Shown here: positions 16,284 to 23,684 of the stretch, in pieces
Layout: each line of letters opens with the position of its first letter
Numbering within the stretch: position 1 is the stretch's first letter
NCBI GenBank assembly: GCA_048615375.1
Contig: JBMCLJ010000012.1
Span: forward strand, 1-23,684
Source: JBMCLJ01 sp048615375
Lineage (GTDB): Bacteria > Patescibacteriota > Dojkabacteria > JAOAGR01
Length of the DNA: 23,684 bases
Direction: 5' to 3'
Translations under genes and position numbers: made by a program
The notes under the pieces: model-generated
What the model saw: the letters and a program-made list of their open reading frames with translations, nothing else
Database searches by the model: none
Told to the model about the DNA's origin: nothing

Positions 16284-18131
16284 CTATGAGTATAGTTCAA
16301 TAATTGCTTGTGTAATACTTTCCCAGGAGCGGGATTGAGCAAGTTTATAACCATTTGCAATCAATTGCTCACGTAAATCACCATCTTCTACTACCGTGTA
16401 AATATATTCCAAAGCACTTTTTTCATCACCTACCTGGTATACCATACAATTAAATCTATGCTTTACATATTCCATATTTCCGTGATTTTGAGCAACTATA
16501 GCGACACCTCCAGTTGCCATCATTTCTAAGGGAGGGTAAGAAAAACTCTCCAGTTTACTGGATTTTAATAATATATGGCAGGATTGATATATGCTTACCA
16601 CTTTTTCATAGGGTACTTTAAGAAAAAATTTATCACATCGGTACCAATTCTTAGGTGCACCATCATAAGTCATATACCAGACTTCATACTTGTCAGGGTC
16701 TAAAGAGTTAGTAATTCTAAATGACTCATCAATGTTTCTATATTCTTCTTTATTACTTCCTTCAATGAGAATCCTGATTTTTCCATTAAAGTCTTTTTTT
16801 ACGAAAGAAAAGAGTTGAGTATTTAAACCATTTGGACAGTATCTAGGCTTCTGATGATAATGTTCGGCTAGCCAACTCGAGCACCACTTTGAAATTGTTA
16901 AGTACTCAAAACCTCCTCGGTATGTAATGTTTGCCAGAATCCTCCAGGCATCTCCAACGGGTGAGAAATCAGTTTCAAATCCTTGAACTAAATACATCTT
17001 CCGTTTTGCATCAGGGTATCTTTCAACATAAAAACATGTAATCCACAACGTTGCTACAAGTATATCAATGTTTAACCTAACTGTGCACTTTACCCGAGAC
17101 ACCACATTAATCTCGCCCTCACTGGTTATAATATTTTCCTCGACACTGTCATCAGAAAGAAATGTTACATCAAAACCACAGTTTCTCAATACATGTGCAT
17201 GTTTAACAATAACGTTAATACCTCCTCTAACCACAGTACCGGCAACATTGAAAACGATGGATTTTGCTAGCTTTTCCTGAATATCCCGAAAAATTAAAGA
17301 CTTTGAATACACTGAAGTATATTTTTCCAAAAGCTTATTGTAATCATTTATTTTGTAGTTTTTCTTGGTAAGAACTGATGTTAATCTACTTGTTTTACAC
17401 AAATCGCACTCAATGCAGTTAATTTCAAACTCTTTAGAGTTCGCATAATTAAGAAAAACTTGCTTCGATGATACTATGTAGGATAACTTTTCTTTATGAT
17501 TCCGGTAAAAACGAATACTAAAATAGTTGTGTAATTGAATTGGAAGAGGAATGCTTATCTTGCTGGTTATACCTGTAATTATTACTACTTTTAAATTCAG
17601 AGCCTTAATTTTTTCAAGGTTTTGTTCAATAACTGTTTTGATATATTCCCCATCTGTACTGTTTGAATAAAATAATAAGTAATCAATTTCTTTTGGTTGT
17701 TGCGGGGAGGAATGAATATGTTTGATTACCTCATCAGGTATAAAAATATCATTCTTGGTTAAGGTCAACTGCTGGCATCTGTCTATGAAAGCACTTTCAT
17801 ACTTTGGATATGAGTTATTTGCTGAACTAAGTAAAAATACTGTTTTATTATGATAATCTGCTTTATCAATAAATTTTTGAATTGTATTAGTATTTGCAAT
17901 GTTGTAGAAGATAAATCCTCTAAACAGTTTCAGATGGTGTAGCTTTAAATCCTTTTGCTTAATTACTTTAGTAAAAATTCGCATAGCAGTAAGATACTCT
18001 GCAAACCCTATAGTTTCATAGTAAGCCGTGCTGTAACCAGATTTACCTGTTTCCTGACTACCATCAACAATCAGAATATCATTGAAGTCCTGGGGAGCGT
18101 TCGTAAGGTAATTATTGATGCTATTATACAT
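16284..18131 (-). CDS. WsaF-like GT4 glycosyltransferase with decayed N-terminal domain
   Basis: Of 615 residues, 290-615 form a complete GT-B enzyme like the rhamnosyltransferase WsaF: FNVAGTVVRGGINVIVKH at the start, YLVQGFETDF, ANITY, PNGLN, and the EX7E motif at Glu528-Glu536 (LESFSYPPLEM) followed by ATGGVAIVA. Residues 1-285 are related to the first GT domain of the upstream gene (compare ADYHNKTVFL with GKYHNKTFYY) but have lost its donor-site features and carry a Cys-x2-Cys-x2-Cys cluster at 239-245. The likely job is adding a deoxyhexose such as rhamnose to the exported glycan; donor and linkage cannot be read. It is the last gene of the minus-strand operon, with TAAATAATG at its junction with the previous gene and no Shine-Dalgarno sequence. 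Confidence 0.85.
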   Translation of the reverse strand: MYNSINNYLTNAPQDFNDILIVDGSQETGKSGYSTAYYETIGFAEYLTAMRIFTKVIKQKDLKLHHLKLFRGFIFYNIANTNTIQKFIDKADYHNKTVFLLSSANNSYPKYESAFIDRCQQLTLTKNDIFIPDEVIKHIHSSPQQPKEIDYLLFYSNSTDGEYIKTVIEQNLEKIKALNLKVVIITGITSKISIPLPIQLHNYFSIRFYRNHKEKLSYIVSSKQVFLNYANSKEFEINCIECDLCKTSRLTSVLTKKNYKINDYNKLLEKYTSVYSKSLIFRDIQEKLAKSIVFNVAGTVVRGGINVIVKHAHVLRNCGFDVTFLSDDSVEENIITSEGEINVVSRVKCTVRLNIDILVATLWITCFYVERYPDAKRKMYLVQGFETDFSPVGDAWRILANITYRGGFEYLTISKWCSSWLAEHYHQKPRYCPNGLNTQLFSFVKKDFNGKIRILIEGSNKEEYRNIDESFRITNSLDPDKYEVWYMTYDGAPKNWYRCDKFFLKVPYEKVVSIYQSCHILLKSSKLESFSYPPLEMMATGGVAIVAQNHGNMEYVKHRFNCMVYQVGDEKSALEYIYTVVEDGDLREQLIANGYKLAQSRSWESITQAIIELYS

Positions 18132-18134
18132 TAT

Positions 18135-20312
18135 TTACTTATATAAATTAATTATATCTGCCTCAATACTTTTCCACGCATATTCTTCTGCAGTTTTACG
18201 ACCACAGTCAATAAGTTTTTTCCGAAAAGCGCAGTCTCCAACAACCTTGTCGATGTGACTAAGAGCTGTTGTTTCATCTCCTGCTTCATATATCAGACAG
18301 TTTGATTCATGTAAAGCGTATACTGCGTTGCCTTTATTACCAGCGATTATAGCAACACCTCCAGTTGCCATCATTTCTAAGGGAGGGTATGAGAAACTTT
18401 CAAGCGTGCTGCTTTTTAACAAAATATGCGCCTCTTGATATATTTTACCCACTTCAGAATATGGTACTTGATGATAAAATTTGTCATACAAGTACCATGT
18501 CTTTGGTTTTTTGTCGTATGAAAGATACCAGATTTTGAACCTGCTCCTATCCAGCTTATTCGCTATTCTAAAACTTTCATCGGTATTTTTATGCACATCC
18601 TGACTGTTGCCCTCAATAAGTATAGTAATTTCTCCGGTAAAGTCCTTTTCTACAAAAGGAAACATATCCAAGTCCAAACCGTTGGGGCAAAACTTGCTTT
18701 CTTTATTGAATTCATGCTTTAACCATCCTTGACACCACAAAGAAATAGTCAAGTATTCAAAATTTTCAAGGCTATAGGTTGAGTTTGCCTGTAACCTTCG
18801 TATGTCTGTGGGTTCAAAAAAATTAGTTTCAAAACTTTGTACCAAATAACGACGTTGGCTTACCTTCGGATACTTTGTTACAAACGGAACAGTATCGTAA
18901 AGAGTTGCGACCATTTGATCAAAGTGAGCAAGTACATTAGTTTTATTGTTTGATATGACAAGTAACTCTCCATCCTTAGTTACAATATTCGATTCATCCT
19001 CATCATTTGATAAAACGCTTACATCATACCCTTCTTTTCTTAAAGAGTTACAATGTTTAATTATTACATTTATACCACCTCTAACTACTGTGCCCGGCAC
19101 AACAAAGGCAACACTCTTGTGGAGACTTGATTTGATAAACTGAGCTAAACCGTATCCGGAGTTTACAGTGAGCTTCTTCTTGATAACTTCTTCATATGCC
19201 CTCTTACCTAATGTACTTCTTAGTTCATTGTTTTTAATTAACCGGTCCAGTGTTTTGAACCACTCATCACCTGTATTGTTACAAAGTATTCCAGTTTCAC
19301 TATGCTTTATCACCTCCTCAAATGCACCAACTTTAGAGGCAACCGTGGGGACTTTAACAAGAGCAGCTTCAGTCCATTTATTCTCCGACTTCGACTGATT
19401 GAACGGTGTATCGACTAGAGGAGCAACATTGATATCAATGTTGCATAATACTTCAGGTAGCTTTTGCCAATCCATAAATGGTATGATTTCAATCTGTTCC
19501 TTGTACTCTAAGAGTTTTTTTGGGACATCCACCAGCCCGACAAGTACAAGCACAACTTTCGTGTTTTTCTGAAGTATACGAATTAAAGCATCTTGAATAA
19601 GTTCCAGGTCGGGATTATGTGTCTTACTGCCACTAAGGTAGCCGATTCGAACTTCGGATCCTGCATTACCTGTGTTTTTACGTGCGTTTTCTGAAAGTAA
19701 AAGCAGCTCTTCGGAGACAACATTGCGATTAATGAAGACTGATTCAATATAGTTGCTTAATTCTGACGCTAAAAATGCAGTGGTGGTAATTGCATGGTCA
19801 CAAAGTTTTAAACAGGCCTGATAGTCACGAATATACTGAAAATGCAGCAAACGTTGCTTATCAGGCATTGTCTTCACGTACTCTATTTCTTTGCTGTAAA
19901 CCTCATCGATAACTAAATCATCAATATCGTAATAGAATGTTTTATTATGATACTTACCGACTGTAATAAAGTTTTCTAATGAATCAGTGAGTGGACACCG
20001 ACATATTACAAAGCCATGAAAATATTTTAAGTACTCCATGGTTATGTCTTCATACCAAATCATTTCACATGAAAAGTTATTAAACAAAAGTTGCTGGTAT
20101 TGGTGATCAACCCTGTAACGCTTAGGATGGTCTATATCGCATCCATAAATGAACAAAATATCCTTTAACTCATGTTTTTTTTGTGGAGTGAGTAATTTTC
20201 GTTTTATAAACTTCAAGATATATTTCTTGGTCCTTTTTAATAACTCACTTCCCCCACCTTCCTGAAAAGCTTCTCCACTTTTTTTCACTAGTAATTTTAC
20301 TTTTATAAACAT
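18135..20312 (-). CDS. Two-domain glycosyltransferase: GT4 plus WsaF-like GT4
   Basis: A 725-residue enzyme with two GT-B units. The first (about 50-395) has YYDIDDLV, SGSKTHNPDL (start of the C-terminal Rossmann half), INVAPLVDTPFN and KSENKWTEAALVKVPTVAS, the nucleotide-sugar-binding region of many polysaccharide GT4/GT1-like enzymes. The second (about 400-725) is WsaF-like: VVPGTVVRGGINVIIKH, YLVQSFETNFF, ANSTY, PNGLD and an EX7E motif at Glu638-Glu646. Two active sites suggest it adds two residues of a repeat unit, as multidomain transferases of S-layer glycan loci do. The whole protein is a paralogue of the next gene; a 35-nt stretch over the EX7E region is identical in both. It starts 6 nt after the Wzt stop codon without a Shine-Dalgarno sequence. 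Confidence 0.88.
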   Translation of the reverse strand: MFIKVKLLVKKSGEAFQEGGGSELLKRTKKYILKFIKRKLLTPQKKHELKDILFIYGCDIDHPKRYRVDHQYQQLLFNNFSCEMIWYEDITMEYLKYFHGFVICRCPLTDSLENFITVGKYHNKTFYYDIDDLVIDEVYSKEIEYVKTMPDKQRLLHFQYIRDYQACLKLCDHAITTTAFLASELSNYIESVFINRNVVSEELLLLSENARKNTGNAGSEVRIGYLSGSKTHNPDLELIQDALIRILQKNTKVVLVLVGLVDVPKKLLEYKEQIEIIPFMDWQKLPEVLCNIDINVAPLVDTPFNQSKSENKWTEAALVKVPTVASKVGAFEEVIKHSETGILCNNTGDEWFKTLDRLIKNNELRSTLGKRAYEEVIKKKLTVNSGYGLAQFIKSSLHKSVAFVVPGTVVRGGINVIIKHCNSLRKEGYDVSVLSNDEDESNIVTKDGELLVISNNKTNVLAHFDQMVATLYDTVPFVTKYPKVSQRRYLVQSFETNFFEPTDIRRLQANSTYSLENFEYLTISLWCQGWLKHEFNKESKFCPNGLDLDMFPFVEKDFTGEITILIEGNSQDVHKNTDESFRIANKLDRSRFKIWYLSYDKKPKTWYLYDKFYHQVPYSEVGKIYQEAHILLKSSTLESFSYPPLEMMATGGVAIIAGNKGNAVYALHESNCLIYEAGDETTALSHIDKVVGDCAFRKKLIDCGRKTAEEYAWKSIEADIINLYK

Positions 20313-20318
20313 AGTAGT

Positions 20319-21560
20319 TTATTTTATTTTGCGCCATGAATGTTCCAATCGTACTACACCATGAAATTTTGTTGATGATAGAACCTCAAATTCAGCAACG
20401 CTGCCAACCCAGTCAAACGGCTTCTCATCGTTATCACCAAATATACTTACATTTATACTATATCGACCAGAAAGAAGTTTAGGGGATTTAAACTGTACAC
20501 ACACTTTTGAATCTTTCGGCGAAAAACCATCATTTGTTAATAAAGTATTTGTTCCGAATACATAATCATCATTCTGTGAACTTATTGCTACTCCATAATG
20601 CAGAAGTTCCTGTGTATTCAGAATACCCTTTTCAGTCTCAATAATTGAAATATACATGTAAATATCTTCTCCAGAATTAAAAAGAACTGATTCATCTCCA
20701 TTAGAATCACAAATAAGAACATCTTTTATAAGAATCTCTCCGCTCCCCCATCTTTTATCCGAATGAATTTCGGATAAAAGATACTCACTCCTTTTTGTCT
20801 TCTTTTTACCCGGATTCTGTTCGCTGATGGATATGCCATTATAAACTGCTAATCCTACCCCTACGTCTTCATACTCCTCGACTTTTGACTTATTTATTAA
20901 AAATACTTTTGAACAAAATTTCCGAATACTTTCCTCACTATGGGTAACTAAAATTATCGTCTTCTTCTCTTTTTTAAACCTTTTAAACACATCCAAACAT
21001 TTCAATTGAAAATTCGTGTCTCCGACTGCCAATACTTCATCGAGAATAAGAATATCCCCTTTCGCCTGAATAGCTATAGAAAACGCAAGACGAACCTGCA
21101 TACCGGAAGAAAAGTTTTTAAGTGGCATATCCTGAAAATCACTAACCTCCGCGAAGTCTATGATCTCATCATACTTTTCCTCAACTTCTTTCTTCGTCAT
21201 ACCAAGTATAATCCCGTTTAAAAAAACATTATCTCTCGCACTGAGGTCGTGGTTAAAACCGACACCCAGCTCCAGGAAGGGTATAACCTTACCATTCACG
21301 GTGATATTTCCTCTATCAGGCTGGTAAATTCCAGAAATAATTTTGAGAAGCGTACTCTTCCCCGCCCCGTTTTTGCCAATTATTCCAACAAATTCACCTT
21401 TTTTAATTTCGAACGAGATATTATTTAACGCTTCGTAGATTTCAATGGATTTTTTTTTGTGGAACATATTCACAAATGCTTCACGTAAACTATCGTTCCG
21501 TCCATGGTGAATTTTGAAGCTTTTTGAAATATTCTCTACTTTTAGTGCTACGTTTGACAT
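20319..21560 (-). CDS. wzt: ABC exporter ATP-binding protein with C-terminal glycan-binding domain
   Basis: A 413-residue Wzt-type protein. The nucleotide-binding domain has Walker A GKNGAGKS (62-69), the signature SSGMQ (151-155), Walker B LILDE (171-175) and the switch His207. From about residue 265 to 405 comes a Wzt_C-type beta-sandwich (KRWGSGEILIKDV, VFGTNT, GRYSINVSIFG), which in characterised systems binds the modified non-reducing end of the finished glycan before export. The start is ATG 21560, overlapping the Wzm stop in TAATG and beginning MSNVALKVENISKSF as Wzt proteins do; an upstream in-frame start at 21644 would put 28 extra residues inside wzm and is unlikely. A perfect 14-bp inverted repeat lies at the junction between the two domains. 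Works with the adjacent Wzm at the cytoplasmic membrane. Confidence 0.93.
   Translation of the reverse strand: MSNVALKVENISKSFKIHHGRNDSLREAFVNMFHKKKSIEIYEALNNISFEIKKGEFVGIIGKNGAGKSTLLKIISGIYQPDRGNITVNGKVIPFLELGVGFNHDLSARDNVFLNGIILGMTKKEVEEKYDEIIDFAEVSDFQDMPLKNFSSGMQVRLAFSIAIQAKGDILILDEVLAVGDTNFQLKCLDVFKRFKKEKKTIILVTHSEESIRKFCSKVFLINKSKVEEYEDVGVGLAVYNGISISEQNPGKKKTKRSEYLLSEIHSDKRWGSGEILIKDVLICDSNGDESVLFNSGEDIYMYISIIETEKGILNTQELLHYGVAISSQNDDYVFGTNTLLTNDGFSPKDSKVCVQFKSPKLLSGRYSINVSIFGDNDEKPFDWVGSVAEFEVLSSTKFHGVVRLEHSWRKIK
20750..20782. repeat. Perfect 14-bp inverted repeat inside wzt
   Basis: Arms 20750-20763 and 20769-20782 are exact reverse complements around a 5-nt loop. It encodes residues 260-271 of Wzt, at the join of the ATPase and glycan-binding domains. 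No T-run follows on either strand, so it is not a standard terminator. Confidence 0.8.
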
Positions 21561-22351
21561 TAAAAATATTCTGCAACTTTTTTTATTGAATATTTGTAGT
21601 AAAAATATCCTAATATTCCAGCTATAAGCATTATTATTAACCAAATACCCACGATAAACTCTGATGTCAGCTCATCGTAGATAATCGCATCCCTCGCGGC
21701 AGTTAGTAATACTGAAATTGGATTAAGGATAGTAAGTATAATTTCCATAAATTTGGATCGTTCCGCCACAAGCGCTACCGGATAAAAAATTGGGGTAGTC
21801 CAGAATAATAGTTGATTTACTAGCTCCCAAATGTGCAGCATATCACGAAATTTTACATATAATACACTAAGAATCATAGAGGTGACGATAATGAGAAAGT
21901 AAAAAACCAGTATAATTCCTAAAAACCAAACGAGCTGTAATATACCAGGCATAATGCCAGCAAATATTCCTATCACCATAAAGATTAATATATTAATCAC
22001 AAAGTTGATCAAAGCTAAAAAAGTTGCTGAAATCAGTACAATATATCTCGGAAAACTCACTTTGGTGATCAAATTCTGTCGATTCATTAACGATCCCATA
22101 CCAAGAGTAGTCCCCTCTGTCCAAAATGTGATAAACATATTCCCCAACAGAAGATAAAGTGGAAAATATTCCATATCATCAAATCTAAAGACGCGGGAAA
22201 CAACAAAATACATAATTGTGAAAATTGCAAATGGCTTGGTTAATACCCAGATAAAGCCAAGGACTGAATCATTGTATTTCATCTTGAAGTCTGACCTGAA
22301 TAATTGCCAGATCAAATCCCAGGTATTTCTTTGTTTTAAGGAGGTAAACAT
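21560..22351 (-). CDS. wzm: ABC exporter permease for surface polysaccharide
   Basis: A 263-residue ABC-2 type permease with six hydrophobic segments and the family's N-terminal block: LIWQLFRSDFKMKYNDSVLGFIWVLTKP, where KYN.S.LG..W is the classic Wzm/TagG signature. Further landmarks are RQNLITKVSFPR in the cytoplasmic coupling region, FRDMLHI, and TTPIFYPV before the last segments. It pairs with Wzt to move a lipid-linked polysaccharide across the cytoplasmic membrane. Translation is coupled to wzt through TAATG. A possible promoter lies just upstream, so the exporter and transferase genes may be expressed apart from the two genes before them. Confidence 0.94.
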   Translation of the reverse strand: MFTSLKQRNTWDLIWQLFRSDFKMKYNDSVLGFIWVLTKPFAIFTIMYFVVSRVFRFDDMEYFPLYLLLGNMFITFWTEGTTLGMGSLMNRQNLITKVSFPRYIVLISATFLALINFVINILIFMVIGIFAGIMPGILQLVWFLGIILVFYFLIIVTSMILSVLYVKFRDMLHIWELVNQLLFWTTPIFYPVALVAERSKFMEIILTILNPISVLLTAARDAIIYDELTSEFIVGIWLIIMLIAGILGYFYYKYSIKKVAEYF

Positions 22352-22364
22352 TTACTTTGCGGGT

Positions 22365-22394
22365 ATCATAGCATTTTTGTATTCTTTTCAACAA
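22365..22394 (-). promoter_or_regulatory. Possible promoter of wzm and downstream genes
   Basis: On the minus strand TTGTTG (22394-22389) and TATGAT (22370-22365) are 18 nt apart, in and just after the stop codon of the preceding gene. TATGAT ends 13 nt before the wzm ATG, so the 5' leader would be only a few bases. Confidence 0.45.
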
Positions 22395-23350
22395 ATATCT
22401 ACATCTTTCGTAATTTCCTTCTTAACGGAGGATGGCTTAATATCCGTCATTTTTGCTGGAGTATTTAGATAAGCTATGACAATTGCACATAAACTGACCA
22501 CAATATCGATTATCATTGTTACTATCCTCCAATTAAGAATAATATTGTCTTCAATCTCAGTCATCTGGAGAACCAGCTCTTTTATTCCAATCCCACCAGG
22601 CGAAAAAATAGCCAGTATACTTGCACTATAGGACAGCGATTGAACGGCTATAGTATTAAAAATATTTACACGCTCTCCATTCACTGAGTATGAAAAACAA
22701 TAAATGCTTAAGCCAGCAATAGACCAGCCTAGGAGGTAAAGGACTATAATCTTCGTTATTGTTAGGTAACTAAAGTTTTCAAAACTGCATAATGTTCTTA
22801 GCAAAGGTACTTTCTGAACTTTAAAGATATTTTTTTTGGCAACCAGAAAGCCAGCATAAATCACTAAAATTAAAAACGGTACTGATAGCATCAATAAGGG
22901 TTTGGAAAATGATAAAAAGAAAATAAATACAATGAAACCAGTGTAAATAAGAAATCCCTGTTCCATCAGGATTGCTTTGGTAGATTGTTTCCCACTAACT
23001 CCAAATCGCTTAAGAAACAGGTATCTGAAGGAAAATGAAAAAATACTGGACGGAAGGTACTTAAACATCTGCGCAAACATAAAAGTTGCAGCATGCGCTA
23101 TATTGGTTTTTACTATGTATAAGTGAAGTACGAGACACCATGCATAACTATGTATTACATAAAATAGAATAAATAACAGTATCGAGATAATAAAAAGTGG
23201 TATCTCGAGGCTACTCCACACTAAGCTGAAACTTCCAATATTCAGCGACTTAAACGCAATAAAAATTGTAATTCCAAGCAAAGTATTCAGCAACGTAGCA
23301 TAGAGTATTCGAGAAATGAATTTTCGGTTTTTAGACTGCTTAAGCTTCAT
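22388..23350 (-). CDS. UPF0104/LPG-synthase-TM-like integral membrane protein
   Basis: A 320-residue protein with about seven to eight membrane segments. It carries the family landmarks FKYLPSSIFSF (about 96-106), YLFLKRFGVS, an AILMEQ-type segment and SPGGIGIKELVL near residue 260, which corresponds to the P-GG-G-RE signature of the lysylphosphatidylglycerol synthase transmembrane family (UPF0104, AglD relatives). In other organisms members are linked to lipid or polyprenyl-linked sugar handling and are often found in glycan clusters; the exact role here is unknown. The start overlaps the end of the methyltransferase gene by 11 nt, so it belongs to the same transcript. It is the only gene in the window to end in TGA. 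Confidence 0.85.
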   Translation of the reverse strand: MKLKQSKNRKFISRILYATLLNTLLGITIFIAFKSLNIGSFSLVWSSLEIPLFIISILLFILFYVIHSYAWCLVLHLYIVKTNIAHAATFMFAQMFKYLPSSIFSFSFRYLFLKRFGVSGKQSTKAILMEQGFLIYTGFIVFIFFLSFSKPLLMLSVPFLILVIYAGFLVAKKNIFKVQKVPLLRTLCSFENFSYLTITKIIVLYLLGWSIAGLSIYCFSYSVNGERVNIFNTIAVQSLSYSASILAIFSPGGIGIKELVLQMTEIEDNIILNWRIVTMIIDIVVSLCAIVIAYLNTPAKMTDIKPSSVKKEITKDVDIC

Positions 23351-23684
23351 ACATCTTTTCCGCGAGGACTAAAGTCCAGGGTATAGGAGATCTGGTTGCT
23401 ATAACTCTCCCGAAATATTTCTCAACGTACTTGACAATTCCATTCTTCGACCAGTGGTTTAGGTGGCCGATAGTGTTACCCAGATCCTTAATATAATGCC
23501 CTCTGGCTAAATTCATCATTCTCCAGAGGGGTTCACGCGGAACACCAAGGATTAAATACCTCGATGAAACTCTACGAAGTTCTTCTAAGGCTAGTTTCGG
23601 TTCATCAAGATGCTCCAACACTTCTAGAAGAAATATCAAATCAAAGCTCTCATCCTGCCTTTGTAAATTATATATATCCTCCTG
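23340..23684 (-). CDS. Class I SAM methyltransferase (Methyltransf_11-like), N-terminus beyond the window
   Basis: The reading frame is open to the right edge, so the gene continues outside. The visible 114 residues contain SFDLIFLLEVLEHLDEP followed by LEELRRVSSRYLILGVPREP, the typical post-motif-I half of Methyltransf_11 enzymes (strand 4 'EVLEHL' and strand 5). The SAM-binding glycine loop must lie outside the window. Substrate unknown; position at the head of the visible glycan operon suggests sugar or lipid-carrier modification. It overlaps the following membrane-protein gene by 11 nt. Confidence 0.85.
   Translation of the reverse strand, partial: QEDIYNLQRQDESFDLIFLLEVLEHLDEPKLALEELRRVSSRYLILGVPREPLWRMMNLARGHYIKDLGNTIGHLNHWSKNGIVKYVEKYFGRVIATRSPIPWTLVLAEKMYEA

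Noticed and set aside
21561..21644. Upstream start for wzt, adding 28 residues
   Set aside because: The extension is wholly inside wzm and unlike Wzt N-termini; the TAATG junction gives a natural coupled start at 21560.
22388..22390. Reassignment of UGA to Gly, as in some CPR lineages (Gracilibacteria, Absconditabacteria)
   Set aside because: All large genes read cleanly with the standard code, and the single TGA here ends the membrane protein just before wzm; reading through would run into wzm in another frame.

Overview
The window looks like part of a bacterial chromosome devoted to the cell surface. It holds sixteen protein genes and no RNA genes, CRISPR arrays or transposases that I can see. 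Gene types (GtrA and DPM1-like pair, a PRK07233-like FAD enzyme, a SpoIID-domain protein without a sporulation context, secreted subtilases with WYD...SFNE-type repeats, a Wzm/Wzt exporter) and the tight packing fit a Patescibacteria/CPR-type bacterium best, but this is an inference of moderate to low confidence; a Gram-positive or Chloroflexi-like host cannot be excluded. The standard code is used: 11 of 16 genes stop with TAA, 4 with TAG and 1 with TGA. Clear Shine-Dalgarno sequences are almost absent, and several first-in-transcript genes have a -10-like hexamer about 6 nt before the start codon, suggesting leaderless mRNAs.

Region 1 (1-3327, + strand): two tandem paralogues of about 510 residues that I read as highly divergent, compact subtilisin-fold proteins. 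Both keep Asp-x7-His and a Gly-Ser-Ser serine motif, both lack the usual oxyanion Asn, and they share four cysteines. A strong terminator separates them. Neither shows a signal peptide, and the first has a suspicious N-terminus.

Region 2 (3354-6128): an FAD-dependent amine-oxidase-like enzyme overlapping a GtrA membrane protein (both - strand), divergent from a DPM1/GtrB-like polyprenyl-phosphate sugar transferase (+). This looks like a lipid-linked sugar module.

Region 3 (6223-11092, +): a secreted SpoIID-domain protein with permuted motif order and a long charged tail, then a secreted S8 peptidase with a complete catalytic tetrad, a large domain inserted before the catalytic Ser, and three C-terminal repeats with a 288-bp period. 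A strong terminator ends this block.

Region 4 (11196-23684): noticeably more AT-rich. It holds a polytopic GT-C-like membrane protein, a GT2/GT-B fusion, a methyltransferase with a C-terminal coiled coil, and a minus-strand operon running in from the right edge: methyltransferase (partial), UPF0104/LPG-synthase-like membrane protein, Wzm, Wzt with a carbohydrate-binding domain, and two paralogous WsaF-like glycosyltransferases. Together these resemble an ABC-exporter-dependent surface polysaccharide or S-layer glycan cluster. The coiled-coil methyltransferase is a good candidate for a chain-terminating 'ruler' whose cap is read by the Wzt C-terminal domain. The most interesting items are the tandem compact subtilase-like pair and this possible cap-and-ruler system.
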